Notes: generated by a model not told the origin, from the sequence alone. DNA of 64,000 nt from Anticarsia gemmatalis (GCF_050436995.1 NC_134775.1:10053170-10117169); one strand, 5' to 3'; positions 44,999 through 56,270 are shown, counted from the stretch's first letter. Program-made: numbers and translations.

Positions 44999-45463
44999 GT
45001 TTACACGCTTCTAAAGATCAGCTGAGTTTTATCGATTTTAGTTCGCGTTAGCCCAGGTTTCCAATAGATGGCGTTGTAAACGGCGACTATATACTTGAGG
45101 CAAGGGGAGATTAATCGATTTTTTATGGAATGATTTTGTAAGATTGATAATATCGGGGTTCATCAATGTAATAATTATTAGCAAATTTTATAATCACTTT
45201 GTACTTCACTTTTTTTTTTTAGGTTTAAGGTAGTTATAAGTCACAATTTGTTTAGAGTTTATATTTAAGTTTAGTTTTAAGATTTTTTATTGTTTACACT
45301 TCACCAATGCACTGGATAACGTTTGCATGTATTATAGGCACAATACTGTCACTTGTACGCAATAAAGGGTTATAATTGGATTAGCTTTTCTAATTTAAAA
45401 AAATAAAAACTTCAGAACAACAATGTTGTCAGCTCCCGTCGTATTGGGGGTGCCTAATACTTT
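44999..45463. other. CR-1 5' UTR and another LINE-like end
   Basis: 45000-45130 is probably the CR-1 leader (CAATAGATGGCGTTGTAAAC). 45180-45400 has the look of a plus-strand 3' UTR, ending AATAAAGGGTTATAATTGG. No coding frame. Confidence 0.35.
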
Positions 45464-45475
45464 TGCCCAAGGCTG

Positions 45476-45727
45476 AAGGTACGCGCGCGCGCGGCGTCAG
45501 TACGGCCGTGTTGTGCGATACTTCAATACTTCAGCATACATGTTAAATTGTATATTTGAGATTTTTTACTGCGCTAAAGAATGTAAATAGGATTTATTGT
45601 CGTTCTGTACGTATTTGTACGTGTTATAATTAGATATCACACATTTTAAAACTTATGAATGTACCTACCTTTTATCGGAGAGCGGGATAATTATGTCATT
45701 TTCATTTTTAACAGAACAAATACTAAG
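45476..45727. repeat. Repeat A, copy 2, left piece
   Basis: Matches 265-475 of the window (ATACTTCAGCATACATGTTAA; CTTTTATCGGAGAGCGGGAT). Interrupted by a LINE at about 45728. Confidence 0.75.
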
Positions 45728-45920
45728 TAAAAAATAAGTAAATAGGTACCTAACTATTTTAAGTAAATACTTATTTGGCGAATTATAGTCATAGTATTAA
45801 GCCAAGTATTTACTTCATTGAGTCCGAAGTACGCAAATTCGAAAGACTGCCTTGTTTTGAATAGTATCAATTAAAATGTAAGTATAACCTAATAAATAAT
45901 TAAAGACAAAACCTAAAATT

Positions 45921-46966
45921 GGTTTTCCTCATATCTCAAAGGACGCCAACAGTCGGTTCACATCGGTGACTTATCATCGAGCTGGCGTGAACTCGATTCT
46001 GGCGTCCCACAAGGCGGCATCCTCTCTCCGTTATTGTTCTCTTTTTTCATTAATCTTCTAACCGATAATCTTCAGGGTGCGTATCATCTGTACGCTGATG
46101 ACTTGCAACTCTACGCGCAAGGAACAGTGGATTGTATAGCGTCAGTTGTCGGCATGATTAACAGTGACCTTCAGCACATTAAGTGTTGGTCTAGGCAGTT
46201 CGGTTTAGCTGTTAACCCTGACAAATGTCAGGCTATAGTCGTAGGCAGTAATCGCAGCATCAGTAGGCTAGGTCACGTAACAGTACCACCGGTCGTATTT
46301 AATGGCTCCATCATCGAACTGACCCCTACTGTGAAAGACCTTGGCCTTTACTTGGACTCAACTTTGAGCTGGAGAGCTCAAGTATCTAACGTCTGCAAGA
46401 GGGTCACTGGTATACTGCGGGCTCTGTATCGTCTCAAAAACCTTTTGCCATCCACGACTAAAGCAATGCTTGTGCAGACCTTAATCTTTCCACTGATCGA
46501 CTATGGTGATGTATGTTACTTCGACCTGAATGCAGATCTCCTCAACAAACTTGACCGCCTTCTCAACAACTGCATTCGATTCATCTTCAACCTCCGCAAG
46601 TATGATCATATATCTACTTATCGCTCCCAGCTTAGGTGGCTGCCCATTTGTGAGCATCGTAATTTACGTGCACTCACGACTCTCTTCTCTTTTCTCACTT
46701 CTTCTACTCCCCCAGCCTACCTAACTCCCTACTTTCAATATCTGTGTGATAATCACAACCGTAACCTTCGTTCCTCTAATAATCTTCTTCTTCTCTGTCC
46801 ATCACACACTTCTGGGTTTGTCAACTCTTCTTTTCCTGTCCAATCTGTCTTATTATGGAACGCGCTCCCTCTTGAAATCAGGATGTCCACTAACCGTCTT
46901 ACGTTTAAGAGCAAAGTTCGGGATCTCCTGCTAAAACAAGTTGCAGAATCGTCACACTTATCTTAG
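45921..46966 (+). pseudogene. LINE ORF2, RT C-terminal half
   Basis: Open from SYLKGRQQSVHIGD through LDSGVPQGGILSPLLFSFFI and the catalytic HLYADDLQLYAQG to the C-terminal tail (QSVLLWNALPLEIRMSTNR). Jockey/CR1-type. The endonuclease and first RT motifs are missing, as usual after incomplete reverse transcription. Confidence 0.85.
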
Positions 46967-47329
46967 TTTGTATTTATGAAGTATTGTATATATATATATA
47001 TATATATTATAAGTATTATATTTAGTTTATTGTATGTCTTTAATATCATCTATTTATATAATATATTAAATTATTCGTATTTAATATTTTTATAACTGTA
47101 AATAATTATGTATGTATATACTCATCTATATTTATGTATAGTCACATGACCACATTGTTATTTATTTGTAAACCTTTTTCTCAACTAAATTTTCCTCCTT
47201 TATAATTTAAACACCTACTTCATTTAATCTCTGCATCACCCCAAGGTAGACTGGCAGAAAATGCCTTAGGCATTAAGTCCGCCTTTATACAAATTGTATA
47301 AGAAGTTTAAATAAATAAATAAATAAAAT
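45921..47329 (+). mobile_element. 5'-truncated LINE with complete RT tail
   Basis: Splits repeat A. It begins inside the RT gene, has a stop at 46966, a 360-bp 3' UTR with a TA microsatellite (46986-47008) and the word TAGACTGGCAGAAAATGCCT, and a tail of AAAT units (47308-47328). 45728-45920 to its left is extra sequence of unknown origin. Confidence 0.8.
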
Positions 47330-47731
47330 GTGCCTACGCCACGCCCACCACCACAACGATGCACAGTAGTGAGTGCGACGCTGTGTGCGTAATCGTGGCT
47401 GTGTAGCGCGCGTAGGTACTTGCGGCGTGACGTCGACCGCCGCGGTCGGCCGCCGCCCGTGCGCTGTCGTTGACCGCGCGCGAACAGCTGATAGCGATTT
47501 TATACGTTGTTTTATTCCATTGCTGTTTTTTTGTGAAAAACAGTAAATTGAGGGTTTTTTTTTCATATTCATATTGCATTGTGTAGTATGAACGAAATAA
47601 TACCAGAAAAATAAAAAAAAACGCATAAAAAATCGTAAAAATCGAGAAAAAAGCGATGAAAATTTTCAACGCCATAAGCACCAGAATCATGTCTAGAATA
47701 TTTTTTTTTTAATTTTGGGTAGACCGTCTGT
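47330..47731. repeat. Repeat A, copy 2, right piece
   Basis: Matches 490-830: the CpG-rich core, the GCTGTTTTTTTGTGAAAAAC word and the closing GTAGACCGTCTG. A 50-base stretch (47620-47660) is extra. Directly abuts the TTA target of the Harbinger element. Confidence 0.8.
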
Positions 47732-47991
47732 ATATTAGGGCATAAACTGCGTTAAGCGTGCCTCTCGCGTGTCCACACAAAACCGACCCGCGCGTGCCCA
47801 TGCGCGTGCACACGCTCGTGAGCCCGTCGGGCGCCCGTCGCGTGATACTTCCGTGCAACGGGGCACGCATGCACGCATCACGTTGGACGGGTCCACGCGC
47901 GAAGCCCGCTAGCGGGTGCACGCGCGTGCTTGTTCAGTTGACAGCGCTATCTCGAACCGACCGCACGCGCGTGCCCGGCCCATAACAAAAA

Positions 47992-50261
47992 ATGACAAAT
48001 TTTGATACAGAAAGGGTAATTGTTGAAGTTCAGTGTCGTCCTGCCATATGGGACCAATCTAGCGAAATATTTAAAGACCGGGACGCTAAATCAAAAGCAT
48101 GGCTAGACATTTGTACAGTACTGTTTCAAAATTTTGATGACTGGAATGCAGCAGAAAAAAACATACAAGGTAAGTACCTACACTCTTTATTTATTTTATA
48201 TTCAAAACTAGTGCAGAGATACTGCGTATTTCTGAACATTGTGAAATTCGTGTGAACAATGTCCCATAATATTGGTATGGTTTTATATTGCTCGATAAAT
48301 TCCAAAGTTCTTTCTTTCGGCCACGCGGTCGCCGCCATTTTGCGCGTCACGAGACAACCATCCTATTTATGTTCACGACTGCGAGCTTCACACTACTTCA
48401 CACTATCGGTGTATTTAGGGTTCAAAATCATTTTAGGGCAGAAACAGTGGATCGGTAGGTAAATAAATAAAACAATTATCAACTAAAATATTTATTATAT
48501 TGGTTTTAGAATTGGGCTAGTAACTTTGTAAAATAAGCGTGCGTTTTGTAGTTTTGTAGGTTTTTCTTTGACATCTCTCAACTTTAGTTTACAACAATCT
48601 AAGTTATTTGGTTACATCCGATGAATTTAACAAATAAAATCATTAGGTATATTATTAAAATATGCCTGCTATGTTAATAAAAAATGTGTGGTAACAAACC
48701 GTGAAAAATCAATTATTGAATGTACATAAATTATAAAAAGCCAACTATCTTCAATAAATACTGCGATCTTGCCATGACAGCTGTCCGTCTGCAACGAAAT
48801 AATCTGCGAAGTTATCGCGTAATGTATACGAATCTCTGTGGGTATTTCCAATTAACCCCGAACTGAACGTATATGGTCTGGTATAATGACAATATCATGA
48901 AAGTCATTAATTTGACTTCTTGATCTTATAAAATTATGCAAAATACAAATTGTTTTAAGAAAACAAATTGCTTTGTCTTTTCCAACGTTCAATGGACGAT
49001 GGAGAATGCGAAATTTATTAGCCATGATACCAAATGTACACTCAATATAACGTCGCGCCCTCGTTAACCTATAATTGAATATTTTTTTTTTTGTAGTTTA
49101 AATCGAGAGCTCGAGCCCGAATGCTTCATCTCCTACAATAATATAGGGCAAAGCTGCGGTTGCAGCAGTGTTGGTTGGTTTATCATTGTGTATTACGGGC
49201 AATGCTTTGGCAGGAGGAATATCTATTAAGTCATTGTTGATTTGTTCGTACAATCGGCTTTGTGTGAAAATTGCGGAGTCAGATTCTTTACCCTGCACTC
49301 CCACATTTATATAGGTAAACTCATAGTTGGCGTTACACATTGCAAGCAGTACAATAGAATAGTAATGCTTATAGTTGTAATAGAGGGAACCACTATGTGG
49401 AGGTCTTATAATGCGTATATGTTTTCCGTCTATTGCACCTATGCAGTTAGGAAACTGGGCTTGCGTTAAAAAACCTTTTTCAGTCTCTACCCATAGTGCA
49501 CGGGAAAATTTTGGTATACATTCTTCCTTTAACCTTTCAATTATAATTTGACAAACTTCTGTTACTATTTTTCTGACCGTGGTTAGTCCTGTCTGATACG
49601 CCAGATGAATATCGACGAAGGTATGTCCACTAACTAAATATCTGTAACAAAATAAAATACCTGTGTTATTGTTTCAGTGAAAAAGGTGCAGCAAAGATGG
49701 AAAACTGCAAGAGACACTTATATAAGAGTGAGATCTACTAAAAAAAAACTTAAATCAGGTTCCGGTTCCAGGGCAAATAAAACATACATTTACTATGACA
49801 TGCTGTCATTTTTAGATTCAAACTCGAATACTCAAGGAGAAGAATCGGCAGACGATTTTAATCAGTCAGTAGAGCAAAACGCGTCACCGAGAACTTCACA
49901 AAATAATACGATTATTGAAGAAGATTTGATTAATGTACCTAGCACCAGCTCCAGCGTTACCAAAGAAACACGATCTTCCAAGAAACGTTAGTGCGAATCG
50001 CCAACTGATTTCGAATTAGAGTTGTTAAATTGCGTGAAGAATAACACTGCAGATAATATGGACGAAGACTTGAATTTTTTTATGTCATTATTACCAACTG
50101 TGAAAAAATTGAGTTGCTTTAAAAAATTATTATTTCGTACAAAAGTATTAGAAGCTTTAATTGATATAGAAAAAGAAATTATTATTACCATTGATGACCT
50201 TTCATTAACGCAAAATACGGTAACGAATGATTTAGAATCCTTAAATATAGAACAGAATTAA
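47992..50261 (+). pseudogene. HARB-1 MADF-BESS DNA-binding protein
   Basis: Exon 1 is 47992-48169 and exon 2 is 49678-50261 (phase 1; donor CAAG/GTAAGT, acceptor GTTTCAG). MADF domain: IVEVQCRPAIWDQSSEIFKD and AWLDICTVLF, then KKVQQRWKTARDTYIR, LKSGSGS and YDMLSFLDS. After an acidic linker and an in-frame TAG (49989-49991), a BESS-like motif DLNFFMSLLPTVKKLSCFKK. It helps the transposase enter the nucleus and bind the ends in this superfamily. The intron contains the second transposase exon on the other strand. Confidence 0.85.
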
Positions 50262-51376
50262 ATACTTATATAACAAGAAAGACTGAAGATTTGATTAAGA
50301 CTGTTTAATTATTAAGAACAAAAGAAAGAGAAGAACATGAAGAACTATTTAAGTTAGTAAAAATAATTAAGACATTAAGTGCTCATTCACGTTGACTCGC
50401 GGGCGCGGTGGCGGGCGCGGTCGCGAAATATCAAACATATGGCGATGTACCGAAGTGTTCACGTACAAACCGTTCGCGCGGTCTAAGTCGCGGGCGAGCT
50501 AGCGGCGCCGCGCGCGGCCCGCGTGGCGCACTCGCGCCAATATCAAACGCGTGAAGATGTTCGTGTGTGTTCACGTCGAACTAGCGGTGGCGGGCGCGAT
50601 TCACTCGCGATGTCAAGTAAGATCAACCAGTTTGAGCCAGTTTGAGCCAAACGCCCGCCTGGCGGCCAACGTGAACACAAATCGCCACGTCCCCGCGCTC
50701 GCGACCGCCACCGCGCCCGCGAGTTCCAACGTGAACAAGCACTTAGACTTACTGTACTGTTTTAACTGTTATTGTGTTTTTTATTTTAAACTTGAACCTG
50801 TGATTTTATTAGTGTATTTCAAATGAATAATCTAAAACTAATTGTAACGTAACGTTTATGCAAGACACTGTGATGACTGTTGAGTAGTTGATTATATCAA
50901 AAAATAAGTAAATAAGTAGGTATAGATAAAAAAAACGAAAACGATAAAACTGTGTAATTTAGAAATAACAAAATATAATTAATAAATGTAAGAAACTGTG
51001 AGTGTTCTAAACTTTTGTTAAATAATGACTGTTTTTTTTACATGAATAAAGATGATTATTAATATCGAAATGTCTTTACTTACCGCAATGTCATTGCAAA
51101 TCGTTCCATTGGTGATACGATTGACGTAGATTTCAATCGTAGATTGTTAGTCTTCAAATAGGGCTCCAGTTTTGAATATAATTCATCATAGACTTGTAAT
51201 GAAACTTTAAAATATTTGAAAAAAAACCTTTCATTTTCTCTTAATATACCAAACTTCACCACGAATTCCCCGCACAGTAACCTAGATTCAACGTACGGGC
51301 TTACTGGCTGGCGTCTTTTTTTGGCAATTCGTCGTCGCCGTCGTCTTGATAAATAATACAACATTAATTTATCCAT
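48751..51376 (-). pseudogene. HARB-1 transposase (DDE, spliced)
   Basis: Exon 1 51376-51084 (basic RRRRRRIAKKRR start, SPMERFAMTLR end), exon 2 49641-48751 (RYLVSGHTFVDIHLAYQTG onward). Catalytic Asp in NCIGAIDGKHIRI, second Asp in GVQGKESDSAIF, Glu in RARRYIECTFGIMANKFR. Defects: a stop and small deletion at about 49098 (FGLELSI, stop), a stop at 48855 and a frameshift near 48810, before the typical ending SWQDRSIY. The intron 51083-49642 contains MADF exon 2 on the other strand. Confidence 0.88.
50378..50743. mobile_element. GC-rich MITE inside HARB-1
   Basis: Inverted ends AGTGCTCATTCACGTTG and, from the right, AGTGCTTGTTCACGTTGG, continued by GCGGGCGCGGTGGCGG on both sides (about 50 bp). 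Flanked by TA on both sides. Contains a duplicated GAGCCAGTTT. No coding content; the strongly CpG-rich composition contrasts with its surroundings. Confidence 0.75.
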
Positions 51377-51424
51377 AATTACTCGACTGTACACCTCCAA
51401 CGTCAAAATTGTACTGAGAAAACT

Positions 51425-51560
51425 GACGCGCCGATGCCCGCGCATAAGCACGCGAACGTGCTCACGTGCGTGCACCAGAAGCGTGGCCCGCGACGTGCTC
51501 ACGTGCGTGCACCAGAATCGTGGCCCGCGACGTGCTCACGTGCGTGCACACGCGTAACGC
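51425..51560. repeat. Subterminal tandem repeat of HARB-1
   Basis: A unit of about 37 bp (CGTGGCCCGCGACGTGCTCA plus CGTGCGTGCACCAGAA) occurs in 2.5 copies. Similar CGCGCGTGC words line the left end (47760-47975), so the pair may bind the transposase or its partner. Confidence 0.7.
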
Positions 51561-51571
51561 AGTTTATGCCC

Positions 51572-51768
51572 TTAGTAGATATGTCCAAACACAAACTATT
51601 AGAAAAAATACGCTAAACAACTGTTCATAAATACGGGATTTGAAAAAGCTATGAAAGCAGATGAAGGACTTCAAGATAAACGGGGAAGACATGACATTAG
51701 ACCTAACAAAATGGACAGTGCGACAGAAGCTAGTGTTAAAACACATGTCATATTGAATTTATAATAAT
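51572..51768 (+). pseudogene. DT-3, transposase fragment (zinc/linker part)
   Basis: Overlaps by homology with the end of the window (63949-64000). Reads SRYVQTQTIRKNTLNN, then stops and shifts, then DKRGRHDIRPNKMDSATEAS and VKTHVILN, aligning with KDNRGTHSNHYGVDESIKSD of DT-1 (8380). HARB-1 is inserted at its left edge. Confidence 0.75.
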
Positions 51769-52035
51769 ACTAGCTGACCCGCGCAACTTCGCTTGCGTCA
51801 CCTAAGAGAATGAGTCAATTTTTTTCCCGTTTTTGTAACATTTTTCGTTGCTACTCCGCTCCTAATGACCGTAGCGTGATGTTATATAGCCTATAGCCTT
51901 CCTCGATAAATAGGCTATCTAACACTGAAATAATTTTTCAAATCAAACCAGTAGTTCGCGAGATTAGCGCGTTCAAACAAACAATCAAACAAACAAACTC
52001 TTCAGCTTTATAATATTAGTATTAGTATATTAGTA
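51769..52035 (+). repeat. AGCTGACCC repeat, forward copy
   Basis: Starts CTAGCTGACCCGCGCAACTTC and ends CAGCTTTATAATATTAGTAT. Near 90 percent similar by eye to the reversed copy at 52735-53010. Confidence 0.75.
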
Positions 52036-52140
52036 TATAGTATATTTAGTACTATATATTAGTTTATTATATAGTTGGTAAATACCGGAAAATTTTAGGA
52101 TTTACCGCCGTTCGGGCTTTTACAGTCATATATATATATG

Positions 52141-52270
52141 CACTTAGTTGCACACAATCGAGGGTGCGGCTAGTCGCCAGTGACCAGTCCAGTGGCGACG
52201 CATTGAGGCGCCGGGGGAATCAAACTCGCACCCAAGGGGCCGCACCCTCTGTTGTGTGCAACTAACAAAC
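52141..52270. repeat. Foldback element with tRNA-like B box
   Basis: Arms of about 30 bp: TTAGTTGCACACAATCGAGG at 52147 and its near-complement at 52242-52270. The interior, read on the minus strand, has GGGTGCGAGTTTGATTCCCC, similar to a polymerase III B box. 52036-52140 before it is AT-rich with a TATA microsatellite. Confidence 0.6.
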
Positions 52271-52734
52271 CATCGTCTAGGTAAGAGGTCATCTAGAGTG
52301 TTGCCGTTGGGTTGTTATGTCCGACTCATCGGCACGTGGAACAATATTTTGTGCTTCGGGCACGATTTGTGATGAGGGCCCTTGTTATGAGGACACATGT
52401 TGCGGTTTAGAAGGTATGCCCACAATTCTATCGGAATTTGCACATAGCCCCGCACTCCACCCTGGGTGCTGGTGTATGCATAATGTGCATACGAACCACT
52501 CCCATGGTCGTGAGCCGGGGCGATCACATAACGATTCCGATAAGTGTGTTACAGTAGGGAATTACATACAAATAATACTGATGATCTCGAGCTGATACGG
52601 TGACGACCCGTTTCCGAGTTGATACGTGGGCTTACGAGCTTAAATCAACTTCAGAGTGGTCATTTGCTTTAGATAGTTAATTCTAGCAAAATCAATCATT
52701 ATTTTATGTTTCACAGCACTTTCAGAAATGAATT
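52271..52734. other. Unrecognised block
   Basis: A Cys-rich 92-codon frame (52317-52595) begins with ATG, but has no known motif and nothing suggests expression. The DNA contains short inverted words (GTATGCATAATGTGCATAC at 52474). Treated as non-coding. Confidence 0.3.
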
Positions 52735-53010
52735 AATCTATACTAATATTATAAAGCTGAAGAGTTTGTTTGTTTGATTGTTTGTTTGTTTGTTTGTTTG
52801 AACGCGCTAATCTCAGGAAATACTGTTCCGATTTGAAAAATTCGTTCAGTGTTAGATAGCCTATTTATTGAGGAAGGATATAGGCTATATAACATCACGC
52901 TACGACTAATAGGAGCAGAGTAGCAATAAAAAATGTTACAAAAACGGGGAAAATCTTGACCCATTCTCTCTTCTGTGACGCAAGCGAAGTTGCGCGGGTG
53001 AGCTAGTGTT
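52735..53010 (-). repeat. AGCTGACCC repeat, reversed copy
   Basis: Reverse-complement partner of 51769-52035, with a TTTG microsatellite (52768-52800). Confidence 0.75.
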
Positions 53011-53269
53011 TGAATATTATGAATCTTCAAACCTGTATAACTCGGTTCAAAGCGATCCTACCGGTTTCGTGCCATACTAACTATTGCTTCAAATGGCTAG
53101 CTCTATTGATACATGCCACTTTTTTTTGTTGGCCGGCACTTTGAAAAAAGGCCCAAAATGGATGATCTCCTTTAAATTATATTCTGACGGATGTTACGGA
53201 TAGAAAAAAAAACCGTTACATTTTTACTATGTATATATATGCTGCCAAACTTTTTGGCATTTCTATAAC

Positions 53270-53494
53270 GCATTGCTTTTTTTAAACCGGACACAGCCAA
53301 AATGACGGAGTAGAAGACAAGCATTGGCGGTGCGAAAAAGATGGGAATGTAACCCGCTGGGCGGACGTTATGAAAGTAAGCGTGGTCGATTCCCAAGAAA
53401 ATAAGTTATTTTTTAAACATAACTTAGAAGATAACTATTCAGAGCTTCACATTAACTATACGTCTACCTCAGCTAGACGACGAGGAAGAAAACG
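53270..53494 (+). pseudogene. DT-3, transposase fragment (GHSQND part)
   Basis: Reads GHSQNDGVEDKHW, RWADVMKVSVVDSQENKLFF and RRRGRKR, aligning with GHTQNEGDSAHSQIE, DWKSICTQM and the Lys-rich segment of DT-1. Cut by POGO-1 at 53495. 53011-53269 upstream has no recognisable coding sequence. Confidence 0.7.
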
Positions 53495-53496
53495 TA

Positions 53497-56057
53497 GGGT
53501 AAAAAAGGGTAATACGGGTCACTTAAGCGAGAAATCAAATATTTTTTTATTTTTAAACAAAAAATATTTATTGCAACCACCTAAAAACATAATTAACTTA
53601 ATAAACTATCAATCGAGATCAGTTTCAATCACTTTGGCAATCAACTTTGGAAATTATTAACGTTTACAAAAAAAACGGATTTGACTCCTATAACACCGAT
53701 ATGAGGGTAATGGTGGTCACTCTGTGTGCAGTCAGAGTCAAAGAAAGCTAGCACATATCGCAGACATAACCTTCAGGTGAGTCCCAACCAGTGCACTCTG
53801 AGTGAGCCCATAGCCCACATGCGGTACATCTAAACCACATCTCGTTGTTCCTTCCGAAATCATTGCATATAAGGCACCTGTTTCCTGGATCTTCTGCGTC
53901 ATCATCCTCATCATCCTGGCACAAATCGTTAGTCCCGACATCAGATACAGAGCTTTCGTTTGATTCTTATAGCACTTGACGCTTTACCTTTTTAGGACCT
54001 TTCTTTTGTGCGTTTGTTTTCTTTCCCTGCCCTAAAGAGCATTTCCACTTATCTGTTCATTTTGTGTTTCTTTGCCTCCTTTTTTCTTTGTTTTCTTATT
54101 TTCTTTTTCTATTTTTAGATTTTCTTTCACTGGCGTTGAATGATTGTTGCATGTTGCTTCCTTCGGCCCTGTGTTGTATTGTTTTTATGTGTCTCCTCTG
54201 GTAACTTGATTAAACTAGGCAATGTTATTTGAGTTGAAGTGCTAGGACCTGGTGAGGACATCTGTTTTGGTGTGCTTGGTACTGTGGGACGAACATCTTT
54301 TGATGTGCGCGGAGCCGGTGATTGAACTTCTTTTGATGCGCTCGGAGCTGGTGAAATAACTTCTTTAGATGCGCTTTGAGTGGTACTAGTAGTCGAATAT
54401 GATTCATTACAGTCTTGGATTGTAATAGTTTCAGATTGGAGAATGTTTGCTGCTAGAAAATCTTCTTCTGTAAACACTTTTGGATTGAGTGGAAATATTC
54501 CAGTTGATCTAAAACCTGATTCTCCTTTGCTTATAGACGCAACATTGTTAAAAGCTTTCTTCACCAAGGATGCTACGTCATAAGGGGTTATTTTTTCGGC
54601 CAGGTGGCTCTTCAAAAATAAATCACATTCTTTTTTGTAGGCTGTTTTGAGTGGCCCAAAAAAAGAAACATCAAGGGGCTGCATTCTATAAGATGTGTGT
54701 GGCGGCAGAGACAACGTATGAATGTGATTGGACTTGCAATATTCGAAAATCGGGAGAGAAATATGACTAGCGTGGTTGTCAAGTATTAAAAGAATGGGTT
54801 CGTCAGCAGACGGCTTAGCGTGCTGTTTAAAATGTGCCAACCAATCGAGAAACAAAGCTTCAATGATCCAACCGTTGTCTGAGCATTTGTAAAGTGCCCC
54901 TGCTGGACCATCCTTCTCGAGCAAAGGAGTCAACCTTTTTCGAGGAAAAATAAACATCGGTGGGATGTACGCGCCTGCGGCACTCATAGCACACAACAAA
55001 GTTATATTTTTTCTCCTCTCCCAGCTAGTTATAGATCCCACTCTCTTCTGTCCTTTTGTAGCCAAAATTTTCCCGGGGGCCTGCACGGTTGAAATGTCTG
55101 TTTCGTCGCAGTTATAAATATTTTTTTGTAGAAATCTAAACTTTTCCATCAGCTGGCCCAGTAGATCATAAAACAGATGTACTTCTGTTTTATTAAAGGC
55201 TGTGATCCTATTTACGCTAGTCGCCTCCGGCTCCGCCATAAATGCATGCAACCAATTACGTCCAGCCATTTTTGAAGCTTTGTTAAAATTGTGCTTAAGA
55301 TTACAATTTTAGCATATTCAAAAGCCACTCTTCTTATTTGATTAGCGGTGCAACCATAGCAAATATTTGCCATTTTCTTCACCAAGTCTGCTAGCTCGGC
55401 TTCTGCGTCAGGGCTGAACACAGTGTATCGTCCTAGATGTGGTCCTAAAGTAGAACCTTTTTTTACTCTCTTCTGAAGACTTGAAAACGGGATTCCCATT
55501 GTTTTAGCACCATTGCGTATAGAAGAACCACTTTTAATAAGCTGTAAAGCATTTTCAAGGTTATTAGAAGACTATGAAGCCTTCTCAGTTGTCCTGGCTA
55601 GTACTTTCGGCATCTAGAAAGAAATAAGGAAGAATGTAGACGAAGATGTAGAGTGATCATTTGTGGGAAATGGGAGTCACCCGACTCTCATTACCCGCTT
55701 CTATCCTAACGAGAAAAACAACTAATAAAAAAAACTATTTAAATACTAAGACAATAAAAACTTGCACATCACAATTTTAAATGCCTAACTAAGTATGTGT
55801 AAATGTCTTACTTGTGTAATGCAAAATATTCGATACCTTCAAATTTACATTAACGAAAAATTATGTCACCGGAGCAAAAAAACAAAACACAGCCGTATCT
55901 CAGAAGCGCAGGCGCTGACTGGTGCGAGTTATTCGAGGCAACGCCGGGGAGGGCGAAGCGAAGCAGGGGACATCGTTTACGCGTCGCTCGCGTGTACTAT
56001 TTTGTAGATGGGTGGGTGATTCTATTACCCTATGACTCCCATTACCCTACTCTCCCC
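53497..56057. mobile_element. POGO-1: pogo-like transposon
   Basis: Ends GGGTAAAAAAGGGTAATACG and, from the right, GGGGAGAGTAGGGTAATGGG, with TA at 53495-53496 and 56058-56059. One minus-strand transposase gene. Words AATGGGAGTCA also occur at 55662. Confidence 0.85.
53748..55613 (-). pseudogene. POGO-1 transposase with C-terminal PHD-like finger
   Basis: ATG 55613 (MPKVLARTTEKAS, then a stop), helix-turn-helix region NALQLIKSGSSIRNGAK, a frameshift near 55300, then a long open frame from 55269: KNIYNCDETDIS (first Asp), LLILDNHASHIS (second Asp) and SYRMQPLDVSFFGPLKTAYK (third Asp) as in pogo/Tigger/jerky proteins (DDE_1). A Ser/Pro-rich linker with four repeats of the type SASKEV.SPAP (54405-54230), a break near 54120, and finally CLICNDFGRNNEMWFRC..CGLWAHSEC..GYVCDMC, a zinc finger of PHD type, stopping at 53748. 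Confidence 0.85.
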
Positions 56058-56059
56058 TA

Positions 56060-56270
56060 CGTGTTTTCAAGATGCAACTGTGCAACTGATGCAACTTGCG
56101 ATAATGTGCAGTTGCAATGCGCTTAGCACCAACCTATACCAATAAGTAAAGCTTTGCATACAGACCTTATGAGTCTATGTAAAAGTGGAGCTATTCCTCA
56201 GAGTTACCACTCATTCTTTCAATCCCTGTCTCATCCAGAAGCTGGGAATGAAAATACTCCTGAAGAAGAT
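56060..56270 (+). pseudogene. DT-3, transposase C-terminus
   Basis: 56139-56268 reads DLMSLCKSGAIPQSYHSFFQ and SLSHPEAGNENTPEED, stop. This parallels DLMDLVNKNLIPRYHKPFYE of DT-1. It is the continuation of 53494 after POGO-1, with additional frameshifts. Confidence 0.7.

Larger units (their letters stand above)
39464..45475. mobile_element. Tc1-like element expanded by LINE insertions
   Basis: Ends CAGCCTTGGCCAAAAATATT at left and, from the right, CAGCCTTGGGCAAAAGTATT; similarity continues for 28 bp (26 identical). TA precedes the left end; the right flank is AAGG, so the duplication is decayed. The CAG start and GGCACC word are typical of Tc1-like elements. No transposase is recognised in the remaining 39492-39970. 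Confidence 0.7.
47738..51571. mobile_element. HARB-1: PIF/Harbinger transposon
   Basis: Ends GGGCATAAACTGCGTTA and, from the right, GGGCATAAACTGCGTTACGC; TTA duplicated at 47735-47737 and 51572-51574, the usual 3-bp Harbinger target. The sequence TATATTAGTAGATATGTCC at 63949 shows the empty site. It encodes the two typical proteins, a MADF/Myb-like protein (plus) and a DDE transposase (minus). A 366-bp MITE sits inside. The subterminal regions are rich in CACGTGCGTGCAC words. Confidence 0.93.

Noticed and set aside
47758..47985. Open frames on both strands in GC-rich DNA
   Set aside because: Subterminal CpG-rich repeats of HARB-1; frames are open because stop codons are rare in such composition.
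52317..52595. Cys-rich secreted or toxin-like small protein
   Set aside because: No signal peptide, no recognisable Cys framework, and surrounded by repeats.
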